A program made the position numbers and the translations under genes. A stretch of DNA of 64,000 bases from NCBI RefSeq assembly GCF_000801105.2, contig NC_079516.1, forward strand, positions 50,575,265 to 50,639,264, in the 5' to 3' direction. How positions within the stretch are numbered: the first letter of the stretch is position 1; each line of letters begins with the position of its first letter. This document shows positions 36,268-49,198 of the stretch, one piece after another. Source of the DNA: Raphanus sativus. Lineage: Eukaryota; Streptophyta; Magnoliopsida; Brassicales; Brassicaceae. Under the pieces are notes generated by a model, which was not told the origin of the DNA, did not search any database, and saw only the letters and a list, made by a program, of their open reading frames with translations.

Positions 36268-39200
36268 TTTTGCTTTTACCATGAATTATGAAAAGTTTAG
36301 CAGCTATAGTAAAAAAGAAAACATGATAGTGTAAGTTGCTCCGGCTTCAATTGTATGCAAAACAAATTATAGACTGTTAATAAATAATATGCATCCGAGA
36401 TTTGCATATTTGGCAAACCCATTAAATGTTTCAATCCATTCTCAAACCAATGGGCCGAATCCACTTTGACTAACCTATTCCTAGGTCATAACCTGATTTC
36501 AAAGTAAAACTGCCAAATATGCAGATACAAAAGAAGAATGCTATTGTATTGAGGAACTAAATGAAAACAAATACACCCTTTCGTAGATTAATGTTTTCGA
36601 GGCTTTGACCATTGACGGTTCAACATCAACAAGTGATATTGCTAATTGATAATGCTAATTGCTAAGTGCAAGCTTTCTATGGCGCACGTGATTACGGTGT
36701 ACACCACACATGCTAGTATGTGATAAACAGTTGGCATGGCACGTGCTGTAGCATTGCAAAACCGAGTGAACGAGGAAGAATCATTCGTCTTGCATGTGGC
36801 CGGGAGAAATTTTTGGCCCATTTCCTTTGCTTTGGGAGTTTCTAAACTCAAAGCATATATGTTTGAATGTTTCAACTTAAAAAAAAATTCCTTCGTTGGT
36901 TCTTGTAAGTAACCATGATTGGAGATTAACTTTTAATATTTGTAATTCTTATATACATATTTTCTGATTTTGTACATTATACTCTCGTGTCATAGTGTTT
37001 ATCTACTCTTTGATGTATTCCTAGAATAGTTAAAACTCAAAAGTTGCTTTTAGTTTCCTCGGGTAGTCATTATATCTAGAGGAAATCGTAGAGATCATGC
37101 CAGAGGCGATTGCTGATATCAAACGCCATGTAGAATTTTTTTTATATATTTATTTCTAAGACACCATTTTATTGAAATCATATCTGCATAACACGAATGC
37201 CTCATTTTCGTAGAAAAAAATAGTAGTACTAAAAAGACATGAAAGGATGGATGTAACTTGAAGTTCAAGGGATCCAAATGTGTGTGAACGTTGGAACACC
37301 TAAAATCCACGTAAAAGAGGACCAAGCTCATGATTACAAATGGTCAGCTAAGATTCTCATCCTATGCATTTTCCTAATACTCTGGTATTTTTCAAAAAAG
37401 ATAAAATTTGAAAATACACTGATATTAACTAATCAGTCTCCCTGCAATCTTGTTCAAAATCCATTTTGCTGCTATACTAATCTAACCTAACTTTCTAATT
37501 TGAAATTTGGCAGAAACTTGAGTAATTTTTTTTCACATAAAGAAGTAGGTAATTGTTCAAATATTTATAATTATTGGTTAGATTTGATATTTATTATTAT
37601 TTGGTTCGATTTGAAATTTCTAATTCAGTTTGATTTAGTTTGGCTCTTTGATTTTGAATAAATTTTTCATTTTTTGATAACTCAAATGATGATGTTTTTA
37701 TTTCACCTCTTTTCTGTAAAAATCCAAATCTCATGAGGTTGTAGTGATTTTCTTATTAGTACTTATTATGACATACTTATGAGAGAAAGAGACTTCACAT
37801 TTGAAATGGACGGTTGATATCTTTCTGTCACAATATCCTTTATAGGCTTTCGGCGGGAAATTCGAAATGACATTTGCAGATTTCTTTGTTTTTTCTTTTG
37901 CTCTTGTTTAGTCCACTCCACTTATTATTCAGTTATATATCTCTTTTTTTTTTATCGCATCTAGACTAAAACATATCACTTGATTCAAATTCGGATAAGG
38001 TAAATTGCTCCCAGGCCCCAACCATTGATCTGCCTCTACTTAGTTTATTTTACTTTTACTAAAGAATGGAGTATTTAATATTTATTTATAATGTTTTTGT
38101 GGAATGAAGGCAGAGAGAAAGACAGCTTCCTGTTAAGCATATGCTGGCAGACACAACCCACCACCTTCAGTTGCCCCGCCTCACGCGCTCTTCCTCTCGT
38201 GTGTATTTCGCTCCCCTAATCTCTGCTCATTGCCCATGATTACATGTTTTTGTTAAGCCAAATCCCGTCGCAAATTACGGAATAAAATGGTTTCCACCTC
38301 ACTTTCTGTTTTTCTTATCACAATCTCAGCAGCTTTAACAACAAGGTTTTAGATTATTAGTTATAAAAAGATCATGTAAACGCATTATAACATTATTGTT
38401 GTGGGTGCTCTTAGTTTATTATAGTAGTATAGTAATACTAAGTCGACATTTGAGAGTGGAGTCCGGATACAAGAGAAGCAAACTAGGGGCACACACAGCA
38501 TATAGTAATATTAAAACTTTTTGAGTTTCTTTGGTTTAAATTAATAAAATATGCTGTTTATGTTTTCTTGCTTCAGTTTAATAAAGAGGAGGATGAAGAA
38601 GATCTGTTCCCGCTCTTTTGACTTAACGGTGCTGTCTTTTTCGGCAGGTAAGAGCTGGTCCCCACCACCATTTTCTCACTTCTCTACGCCCTAAATGGCG
38701 GGAAACATATATACAACATTATTCAATCCAGTTTATACAACCGTTTCGTATCCGTCGTCAAATGACGAGCATATTTTCTGTGAGAAGTTCTATTAACAGC
38801 CGTTAAGTCTAACGGAGGAGGGAAGAGTGGATGGATCATGACAGTTTACAAACCCGACGGAGAAGGAGGGAGAGAGAGCGACGGATGACTGATTTAAATC
38901 TGTCGTATCTGCTGAAATGCCATGTCAGCTATATTCAAAGTTCCTGAGTGGTCACGAGATTTATATGAAACCTATATTTTCAATTAAATTTTATCAAAAA
39001 AAAAAGAACTTACAAAACAGGAGTCTTCAATGGTTACCAGAAAAAACCGAACAGTCGCAGAATCTTTAGTTTTAAACAGTTTAAACCCTTGGACAGTTTA
39101 AACCCTTGGGCAGTGCCGTGGAAGGTGATTTAATTTATCTCAAACAATAGTATTATTTTTTTAACATGAAACAGAAAATAATTTTTAATGATTTTGACAT

Positions 39201-40214
39201 TATGTTTAAGAAAAAATTAATCTTATGAAGATTAACGGTAAATGTTATATTTTGGTTACAACTGAAAATTTATAAATATAAACTAAAACTCTATATATGG
39301 AAAAAGTGTTTTTTGACATATAAAATAAGAAGAAAAATAAATTAACGTCTACAACAATTAAACAGAAATGATTGTATTATTAAAAGTATTAAAGCTAGTA
39401 TGTTTTTCATTGATCATATTATCATTTTGATTGTATATTTATGAATTTGGGGACTCCAAATTGTATTGATATGAGAGGGGGCCTGAGGCCAATGGCTCAA
39501 AAATAACAAGGTGAGCACGGCTCTGCCCTTGGGACTTCAATAACGTATCGGTTGTCGGGATTTTAATTGCATTTAAACGCAATTATTTATGGTGAATGTA
39601 ATTAGAAGAGAAGGAAAAAAAAAAGAGTAAAGTGCAACTAATGAGGACTTGCATGAAAAAAAAAAGAAGAGAAGGCGTAGCTATGAAGTGTTTGTTCTAT
39701 GCTTTTAATTAGCCAATACAATTGTTGCACAAAAAATATTATCCCATACAATAGTACTATTTGTTTTTTATAGTATTAACAGATTCTGTTACAAACACTG
39801 AGATTTTACTTCGAGGTGTGTGTAATTAAAAGATTAGAAGACCAAGAAGCTGTAAATTAACAATTTGATAGGGATCAAGTGAGTTCCACCTGTATTTCTC
39901 ATACCCCATAGGCCCATACAGATTCCATTACCTAAATATCTTGACGTAATGTTTCTCAAAGGTTTTTTTCTGTATATTTTTTTTCCAACCCTTCACAATA
40001 GTACAAGCGAGAGACCAAGGGACATAGTTTTTGAATTTCGTCCATCACGCATTAATTACGGATAATTAAGAAAATCATTATTAAAGAAAAAAAAAAAGAA
40101 AGAGATGTAAGTTAAAGTGCTTTTGAGCTGTCTCTCAAAGAAACCTTAATAAAAGCAACCCTGTCTTCAACATTCTCCCATCTTCCTCCTCTCACTTGAA
40201 CACAAACCAACACA

Positions 40215-40217
<3 letters not shown>
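36268..40217. other. Gene-free region upstream of the At2g39870-like gene
   Basis: I recognise no gene. GTTTAAACCCTTGG occurs twice in tandem near 39078-39110, echoing the CCCTTGGG phrases in the telomere-repeat elements. The last roughly 150 bp form the probable promoter and leader of the downstream gene. Confidence 0.5.
39604..39675 (+). mobile_element. Short poly(A) retroposon insertion
   Basis: AGAAGAGAAGG at 39604-39614 and 39665-39675 flanks a 50-bp insert ending GACTTGCATG plus an A run. The duplication is purine-rich, so chance is a little more likely than elsewhere. Confidence 0.5.

Positions 40218-40276
<59 letters not shown>
40218..40276 (+). repeat. (CT)29 tract in the 5' leader
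   Basis: A 59-bp uninterrupted CT run ends 3 bp before the ATG at 40280. GA/CT tracts in plant leaders can bind BPC GAGA-factors, a possible regulatory role here. Its length makes it a likely polymorphic marker. Confidence 0.9.
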
Positions 40277-40279
<3 letters not shown>

Positions 40280-41377
40280 ATGTCTAGACTCACTCCTCCT
40301 CCTCTACTCTCCGTCAACCTTCCCATCATGGACAAAACACCCGACTCCGAGTTAACCCCAACTCCACTCGGTTTCCCAAACGAGTTCCCTTACGAGTTCG
40401 ACTCTCCAGCATTCTCCCCTGGCTTCACCTCCCCCGGTAACTCCACCGAGACCGAAGACGAGAGCAGCGACGACGAGGAAGACTTCCTCGCCGGTTTAAC
40501 TCGCCGACTCGCTCCCTCCACTCAGCGCCTCCCTCCTCCTACCTCCTCCAAGTCCGAGGAGAAACGCCAGGTGGCGGCAGCAACTTCGCCGCAGTCAACG
40601 CTGAGAAGTCCTATCGCTCCACCGTCGCATGCGGCCCATACGGCGCCGTTTAAAAGAGACAATGCGTGGGATGTCATCTCTGCCGCGGCTGGAGAAGTCG
40701 CCAGGCTCAAACTCGGAAGCTACGACGAGCCTCACCTTCCCCGCGAAAGCCCAAGTCTCGTCCTCCGCCGCCAAAACGCTGCGTTTCAAGCCGAACGCTA
40801 TATCAACCAGCAGCAGCAGCGTCTTCTTGACCAGATGTGGCTCTGTTCTCAGACGAGAACCAAGTCCTCTGAGAATCACTTCGCGAAGAGACTAGTGAAC
40901 GAAGAAATCGCGTTTCAAAACCTGAGAGTCTTGAGACGCAATGCTTCATCCAGCGCCACGTGGATGATGCCTCAACAAGCAGTGACTCCTCAGAAACGTC
41001 CTTCCACCGGTACCGGAGTTTTTATTCCCCGGCGATACCCAACTACAGAGACCATCAAGAAGTCAGCACCAGTCAGCAGAACCGCTATGCCGCAATCGAA
41101 AGTCTCTACTCCGCAGACTCTGAACTTTGATGAGTTCACCAACGTGGGGTCAAGACTCAGCCAGTTTGACTACGGTAAATTATCCAAACTAGGAAATGTT
41201 TAGTTATAATTAACTTACTAGACTTTTTGAGTTAATCTAATAACTGTTTTGTTTTTCAAAATTATTTGTGCAGAGTGCATGTTAGCGAGAAGTACACTAC
41301 TTGCGCGTCAGGGAAATTTCAGAGCAGTTGGTCGTCTGAATCAAGAAAGACGTCTTCCTCAAGACTGGATGTATTGA
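40280..41377 (+). CDS. Plant-specific unknown protein, At2g39870-like
   Basis: Two exons, 40280-41174 and 41274-41377, join in frame to 999 nt (332 aa). The protein is Pro/Ser/Thr-rich. It starts MSRLTPPPLLSVNLPIMDK, has GFPNEFPYEFDSPAFSPG, an acidic run (ETEDESSDDEEDFLAGL), a basic middle with APFKRDNAWDVISAAAGEV and a Gln-rich ERYINQQQQRLL segment, and ends RQGNFRAVGRLNQERRLPQ then DWMY. I recognise the overall pattern as the At2g39870/At3g55690 pair of uncharacterised plant proteins; no catalytic domain is visible and I give no function. Reading upstream in frame through the CT tract gives a Leu-Ser repeat with no ATG, so 40280 is the start. It lies between the At2g39855-like gene and MYB25, as in Arabidopsis. 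Confidence 0.85.
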
Positions 41378-44300
41378 AGCTGTTGTTCTGTCTGAGAAGT
41401 TTGGTGAATCAGGACTCAGGAGCGTAGTTAGAAGTTGTGTGGTTTTAGGTTATAAGCTGAGATTGTTGTGTTATGATTAGTGATAATAAGGATAATAATT
41501 AGAATAAAGGTTGGGATATTACAAGTTTGTTACATTTTTACATTTTTAGTAACTAAGACAATGCTCTCTATGATATTTTTGTTGACCTTGTGAGGGTTTA
41601 AGGGAGATGGGTTGTGTCGGGTACTATTATTATTATTTTTTTCACTTTGGTTGACATGGAAAATTCAAAATTTGCTGGGTGGGGGAGTTTTTGTTTTGTA
41701 CTAATTTTAATAGTTTTCTCCTATATTTGGAGGATTTAATGTTGTAATAAAAACATTGGAATTACTTTGTTTGTTTAATAAAATTATTATGAAGCAGCTA
41801 AGTGTAATTTTCTTATTAATTATCAAGTATTTTGATTTTTGTACTTGCGAGATGTGACCGACCAGAGCTTAGGATCCTTTATCGTTGTTTCAAAATTCAA
41901 AAGTAAAAGAACGATGAAACAGCAGTTTGCAATTTTAATGAAGTACCTACTGTGTGTACTCGATAATTGGGCCCAGCAAATCAAATGGGTAGATACGTAT
42001 TGAAACAATAAAAAAGCATGATGACATGGAAACATGGCAAAAGCAAAAAGAAAGAAAAAGAAGATCTTGAAAGAAAAAAAATGAAGAGGGGTTGCGTAGG
42101 CGTGAAGCAGTGGGCAAAAATATGCAGACTTTGAAATGTATGAACACACCTTTTTATTGTCCTCTCTATAAATGAAACTCAGATCTATTATCTACTGTAT
42201 ATATGCGTGATGTAGATTGTATGTCCTCTAATTTTTACTTTTAAAACTTTCCATTTCTAAGATAAAACTTCACAGTCGGGCCTACACCTATCCTCGTACA
42301 AGTTTCACTTCTTACAAATTACATGATTTATCAGTAGTTGAAAAATAGTTTAGATACTTCGGCAAGTTGAAGTTGCGATATATGAGAAGGATCGTTCAAC
42401 AGACTTTGGATTCAAATAATATTAGATCATGTAAGCTAGAAGAAGAAGATAAGAAGAAACATGTTAACAGCTGTTGTAATATGTATATATAGAATGGGAT
42501 GTGTTTATATTTTTGGGCACTTTTTGCAACACTATGGAGACCTATCAACAAATGACAGATATATGGTTTAGACTTAACCAAGATCACAGTTAATAGCGAG
42601 AATAAACAAAACTAGAATATTCACCTTTCAACAATGTAATTCTACTAATGAATCATTAGTATTATATTTTGAGAGCGTTGATTGTTGCACACATTCCGCA
42701 GTTCCGCATAAAGCCAAGAGCAACCACACTTCTTGTTCAACAATGAACCAACCATAACGCTTTATGTGCTGCGGAGTTTCAACTCTTAAAAGATGGGAGT
42801 CGGGAAAGATACAAAAGAAGTGAAGCCACAAAAATCTAAAGGCAAAAGAGTGAAACACATGTGTTTGGTCTGGGAGATGTGAATCCACGCATCTTTCTCA
42901 CTTGACTTGGTCAAACTCCGGCCTTAATGTGAATACAATTTACTACTTTTTCAATTTTAAAATACACTAGATCATGACCCGATCGACCGAGCGGGAATCA
43001 ATTTTTTTTTATCTTTGTTTGTACTAAATGTTATACATGATTGCAAGTGTATTAATATAAAATTTTGATAAATAACAATGTGTACTAATGTGTTTAAATA
43101 AGCAATGTGTTTAATTATTAAATTTGATTTTTAAATTTTATGATAATGTAAAGTAGATTTTTTTATATTATTTTAAATATATAGTCTATATATTTTGTAT
43201 TTTCAATATTTATCATACAAAACCTATATTGGAGTATTATTTATATGAAAATATGTGTAATATAATATATTTATATATTATATAAACATATCTACGATTT
43301 TCGCAAAGGCCATGCGCACCCGCACGGGCTTTATTTTTAAAATGTATTTTATATTGTTTAGTTTTATGTAGTATCGAGTTTGTATAATTCAATTTTGTGT
43401 TTAAAGAACAATACCAAAACTGTCTTTCATATGTAAAAATAACATTTTGTAAGTACGAGTTGTGTCTTTTTATTATAACACAAAATTTGATATAAAACTT
43501 ATGTTTTTTGTACATTACAAAGTTATATTTTTTTAAATAATTATTACATAATTTGAAAGTGATTTTTATCTCTGAGGTCTAATATATTTTTTGTGTAATG
43601 GTTCAAAGCATTTTTGATATATATTATATTTCAGTTTGGTTTGTTTTTAGTATTATTGTATAAGTATAATACTATACAATATTACTATATTCTATACAAT
43701 ATATAAAGCTATGTTATTTGTTTTAGAAAGTAGATTAGGCCCAACGTAGTTAAAGAATAGTAAAATCTTTATGTATGTATCTATGAGTTATCTACCTAAT
43801 GTTATTCGTACTAATAAAATCAATACGGTCAATGAAAGTATACTGATCAATTTAAAATGAATTGTATAGGGTAATTCCAGTAAGATTAATATTTTTAGTA
43901 TTCTTAGTATCTATCTTATTTAAATTGACATGTAATAAATGTGAAAACCATATATGGAATATGGACAAAAAGAGAAATTGTATTTAAGGAAATACATCAA
44001 TGCAAAGTTAGACTATAGTACATATTATATATAAAGAATGAGACATTTAATTTAAATATATGAAGTTCACCTTTAAAATCCACCTAGAAGAAGTTGTAAT
44101 GTTTCTGATTTAATAAGATAGATGAAATTTAGCCATTTAGGATGGTGTATAGTTATTAAGAAAATTATTTTCTTTATCTAAAACATCGTTAAAATATAAA
44201 TAAAAAATTATTCAATCATTTACAAAATAAACTATAAAATATTAATGATTACACAATTTTTGATAAAATTAATAGATATATTATTTATTTTGAAATAGAG

Positions 44301-45602
44301 AAAGCATGTTATATTTTTTATACAGTTTTACAACACTTACATCAACCGTATTATCAGGTTATTTTCATTAGGTGTTGTTTATTCAGTCGAATCCGTTAAT
44401 GAGTATTTATATTTTGTATAGAATATTATTATCATAGTTAACTTTTTATGCAGAATCATTCCCAAAAAAATTGTAAGCACGCATGTATTATCTAGATATA
44501 CACCACAACTGGGGTTGTATGATTAGGAGTGCATATTTAGACCTAACCAAATTATTCAAAATCATTGCAGAAATTTATACTGATGATAAAAAACATTATC
44601 CTTTAATAAATGTCATCATATTAACATTATTTAAATTTATTAATTTATACTCATATTTGTATATTCATACCCTACATTTTTCTAAACCCGAGACACCAAG
44701 CAAACAAGCCAATACAAAACTGTTCATTTTAATTAGTTATCATATGTTTCAAAAAAAGGTTCTCATCTCTAGCTAATTAGGTTGCAACTTTCGAACCCAA
44801 CAAACATAAAACACTAAACCATAGCATAGTAGTGAAAATAGCCCCTCCTACGAGTCTATGACGGTGGAAGCTTATTATTATGTTTTGGTAGGTCATCGTT
44901 GTTGATAATTTTTGAAAATAGAATTATTATCTAGCCTCTCTCATAGGACGACAAGGCGTCCATATATATGGCAGCAGTGTGAGTAAAGCAAAAGCCATCC
45001 CATAAGCAATCTTTGTTATCTGATCATCGGGTGCTTTGTACTCCTTTCTACGCAATTGAATTATGTTTTTTGCTTATTTATTTTATTTTTATGTTGGATG
45101 GACTACGTTGAATTACAGACGGAGAATTATTGTAAACTAAAATTGATAAAAACAAATTATTAACCATTCAAATTATCATATTTATTTATTCTTACAACTA
45201 AAGTCTCAAATTTATGAATATCTCAAAATGAAAATAGCATTAATGAATACCTTAGAACAATGAATAGAAGTACTGTACATGTAAATAAATGACGAGGCCT
45301 TCTACGTGGGCTTTCTAATGCCCAAACTCGCCCCATACTTGGCTGGGTTTCGACCCGTTATGACTTGTAAAAAATTCCAAATTCAAAAAGTCAAAACCAC
45401 AGGCTCTTCTTTTCTCAAAGAAGATACCCAATTCAATTGCAAGGAAAACTCAATCAAAATGTCTGGAAAAGGGAACATAGAAATCGCGCACTTTATCAGA
45501 TCAAAACATTACATAACACCAACACTGCACCGTGCGAAGTTTACTCCGTGAAATTTCGATATTCTACGATCAGATACAACAAAGAAATATTCTCTCTAAA
45601 AG
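41378..45602. other. Gene-free AT-rich region
   Basis: After the probable 3' UTR of the upstream gene (to about 41600) I see no coding sequence. The region includes a Helitron-like terminus at 42967 and a second GC-rich hairpin-like phrase (GCGCACCCGCACGGGC) near 43315. Confidence 0.5.
42967..42995 (-). mobile_element. Helitron-like 3' terminus
   Basis: On the minus strand a hairpin CCCGCTCGGTCGATCGGG is followed by TCATGAT and CTAG, then T. This matches the 3' end structure of Arabidopsis/Brassica Helitrons. The hairpin is imperfect. I could not identify the matching 5' TC end at higher coordinates. Confidence 0.5.
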
Positions 45603-47030
45603 TTAGATTAAAGTCCTTAAATCTTGCCTCAGCATCTGACTTGGCACACCATTGTTAACCATCCCAGTAAATTTCCCTCGAGCTCGAGCATATTCAAAAT
45701 GAAAACGACTATCAGCAGCACTCATCATACTCTGTCCCACTTCTCTGGAATAGCTATTGTTAAGTCCACTCCTTATCCAAGCAATATTGTTCAGATCAGT
45801 TGCTATAGAAACCAACTCTTGGTCTAACCCCACAGAAGACGGCTCCTCATAATCCACAAACTCTGGTCCCAGCACCGACGACGACGACAGTCTTTTGTCT
45901 TCTTGCTGGTCACAGCAACCACGACCGCACCTCGAAGGGACGTTAGTTTGATAACAAAGAGACTGAAGAAACTGACCAGCCAACGAGTTGGGTCTTGCTA
46001 CTTGAACCAAAGGTCCCTCACACGGAGCTATACGGTGGTTCTGGTTCATGTATCCAGGCTTATAGACACTGAAAGCACCCATTCTCGCCACGGGGCGATA
46101 AACACCATTACGCTTCCCTTCCGGAGGCTTGCTTGCTTCATCCTCCGTTTTAACATGAGTTAATATCGTAGAAGGCTGAGGATAATTCGTTTCTTCTTTG
46201 TGGGACGACGATGATGCCTTTCTGACAATGTGAGGAGTTACGGTCTTAGAGATGGAGTGGTGACTGTTCCAGAGATCAGCGTGTTTACGCTTAAGCGCAG
46301 AGTTCCAGTGGTTCTTGATGGCGTTATCAGTTCTCCCAGGTAAAAGCTTTGCAATCACTGACCATTTGTTTCCATGAACCGCGTGTGCTGACATTAACAG
46401 ATTCTCCTCCTCCTCTGAAATTACCAGCACAGTTAAGTAAATCAATCATTAGATAACCCTAAACTAATCTCCATGTACAAAAGAATCTGATTCTTGATTC
46501 ATATGAACAACAATAAAGATCCTCAATCAACAACACATCATTCAAGCTACAAGCATTTGACGCAGAATCGCAGATAAGGCTATATAGCTCAAAATCTACT
46601 TAGTTCACCATAAGAGTTTCGCAAATTAGAGAACTCATGAGAGATGATAGAGAGAGAGGTGTTGGTTTAGCTTACCGGTGAACGGTTTGCGTTTGAGACA
46701 AGGATCGAGCTGATTGCACCACCTTAACCGGCACGATTTCCCAGACCGGCCTGGGATTCCACGGGCTATCAGAGTCCAGTTCCTCGCCCCCAGCTTCTTC
46801 ACTAGCCTCGTCAGAACCGCGTCCTGCTCCGCCGACCAAGGTCCCTTCGCTTTGCTCCTTCCTCCGCCGCCGTTTGAGTTACTTACTCCTCCTCCTCCTC
46901 CTCCTCCTCCTACTCCTACTCCTATAGCCGCGGCGAGCTCCAAGTCAACTGCAGCGTTGATTGCGACCTCCGACGAGTCATCGAAAGAAGGATTCGCCGG
47001 CGGTATCTGGTTAACGGTTTTGGAGTTCAT
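45603..47030 (-). CDS. MYB25: R2R3-MYB transcription factor (MYB25-like)
   Basis: Two exons, 47030-46676 and 46414-45603, join in frame to 1167 nt (388 aa). The N-terminus has a Gly run coded by a CTC-type microsatellite. R2 starts at KGPWS (about residue 62), with the regularly spaced Trp residues and [12 protein letters not shown]3 follows from [10 protein letters not shown] with [13 protein letters not shown]. The intron falls inside the start of R3 after KRKPFT, a usual position. The C-terminal half carries no known domain. R2R3-MYB proteins bind DNA in the nucleus; MYB25 with MYB1 and MYB109 forms subgroup 23. Gene order (next to the At2g39870-like gene) favours MYB25 (At2g39880) over its duplicate MYB109. 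A poly(T) tract of about 22 lies 15 bp upstream of the ATG. Confidence 0.9.
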
Positions 47031-49032
47031 CGGAAGCTAAACAGATTTTTTTTTTTTTTTTTTTTTTCAGAAGAGAAATCGAAATTTCAAAAAAGAAAAA
47101 AAAAGTTGTACCAGCCTAACTGCAAAGGTGACTGGAGTGGTGGGGTTCGTTTTTTCGTCATTGGAAATTTACTGTCTTACCCTTCTCGCTATTCAACGGT
47201 TCGGTGTCGTATGGAACTTTACCTTTTTCACCTTCCCCCATTAAATTTTTACCGAATAACCGCGGGATTTGCATCAGTTATTAATGAGTGATAATCAGAC
47301 AAACACATATGCTTAACGGACCATTTATTTAAAAAAATTTTAACTTGTACAAACAATTCTGGAACATATATTTTTTAGCTAAAATGGGTAGATTTTTTCT
47401 ATAAAACGATTATATTGGTTAGTAGAAAATTCGCAGCAAAACTTTGTATGTACTACCGGGTAAGAGGAGAATAAGAGCATCACGATGAGAATGGCTGGCT
47501 AAATTAATGGGAGAGTGATTGATGACAGTGCCGGGTATTTTTTTTTTTTTGAGAAATAGTGCCGGGTATTTGCTTTTGTTTGTCACTCTGTTCACTATGA
47601 CTAGATTTCTGGGATAATAGGAAACTGTTTTGAATTTAAGATGTCTTTTTTTTTGTATTGATCTCTCCTAACTCCTCATTTCTTCTTGTTTTCAGACATT
47701 ATTGCATAATGGCTGTGAACTGGCTTGCTGGAGTGGTACTGTGTTTGTTTGTGTGTATTGGTTGATTGACTCTTACAATTGCTTGGGAATCACACAAATC
47801 TAAAAAGGGAGATTTTGAAGAAAGAGTATCATGATGTCCAGCTTTTACCAAAGTGATACATAAGTACTGCAACAAGATCCAAATTGGAGTTTGGAGTGCT
47901 TAACTCGAGATATGGTCTAGGGATTTGTTGGATGTTGTGTTAAGATTGCTGAGAATCATAATACTCAATTTAGAGAAGAGATCTACTCAATCACGAGAAA
48001 TAATATTCAACAAAGAAAAGGTCTCATAGATCTTAATTAAAGTATATTTAGAATATTATTGGAAGAGATATGAGAATATCTCCCAAATCTCTTAATTTGG
48101 ATAGTTGGCTATAGGGTTAGCCAAAATAAACTGCTATGTATAAGAAAGATCTGATGAGTCTTGTATTCTGCCATCATTTGGAAAGAAAAAGAAAAACAGT
48201 TTAGCAAAAGCAGTTTTATTTATTAGTGTTTGTAAATGAATGAAACACAAAGAGATAAAAGAGAATGAGTTTTCTTTTTTGGATTGTGTATTAAATTCTA
48301 CAAACGTGAGAAGCTAGTGTCAATAAAAATTATAGAAATGATCTGAGCTGCTTGTGAACCATATTATGTTTTGAACATAAAACTGGCAGCTTAGTCCAAA
48401 GGACAAGCAGACTCAGCCATGTCGTAAACCACCAAATTACTTTTTTTTTGTCAAGACTTTTTATCAATTTCAAGGTCACATTTTTATTTTAAGCTAATGG
48501 ATCTATAAACCATTAACATTGAAAACAATTAAAAAAAATCTTCTGGACCACAAATATAAGGAAGAGTATGAGTTTATCACATATTACTTGACATACATAT
48601 ATTTTTCAAGCTAGTGAAGGAGTGGAGTTTGTTCATACCTTGTAAAAGACTTGAATACCGACGTAAATGAAAAAGTTGAACCATATGTAATGTGGTACCA
48701 TTCTTAAGGTGGAAATAGAGGTAGTGAGAGACAAGAGCAGTACAGTGAAACTGGAGTTTTTGTCCTATGAAGAGCCGACATTTTTATGTATGTCCTCCAT
48801 ACTAACATATTTCCAAATGACTCACTTTGTTTTTGATTCTTATTCGTATCTAATCTCATTATCAGTTTATACATATCGACAGACCACGCATGCCCATTTT
48901 ACCCTACCAATTTGCATGCCTTATCTGCATGTCTGTGTCTTCGAGCACATTATACACGAACAATCACCTCCGACCGTGACTAAATTATAAGAAACCTTTG
49001 AATTAATTAAGTTGTTTATTTATTTCGTAGAG
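47031..49032. other. MYB25 upstream region and gene-free DNA
   Basis: Contains the probable MYB25 promoter (47031 to roughly 47600, minus-strand gene) and then AT-rich sequence without genes. The proline transporter gene that follows MYB25 in Arabidopsis is not visible. Confidence 0.5.
47527..47571 (-). mobile_element. Ultra-short poly(A) retroposon insertion
   Basis: AGTGCCGGGTATTT at 47527-47540 and 47558-47571 flanks a 17-bp insert, a T run followed by GAGAAAT. It lies in the MYB25 upstream region. Confidence 0.65.
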
Positions 49033-49037
49033 CTTAA

Positions 49038-49191
49038 TGTAAGATAGGTTTCAATGTGTATATCTTATTAATCACGTAAGAGCTTATATACATAGCATGA
49101 GAGATCTTTGATAAGATCGAATCTAAAATAAACTATAGAGTTATAGATAATTATAAACAGTCATTATCTAAACTGTGGATATACATTAATA
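49038..49191 (-). repeat. 3' LTR of the rearranged copia element
   Basis: 154-bp LTR. On the minus strand it starts TATTAATGTATATCC, just after the polypurine tract GAGGGGGC that follows the Pol stop codon at 49199, and ends CCTATCTTACA. A TATATAAGC promoter-like box is included. Confidence 0.85.
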
Positions 49192-49198
49192 CGCCCCC

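Noticed and set aside
40196..40279. In-frame N-terminal extension with a Leu-Ser repeat upstream of the At2g39870-like protein
   Set aside because: It begins at TTG, not ATG, and is the translation of the CT tract; the ATG at 40280 follows directly.
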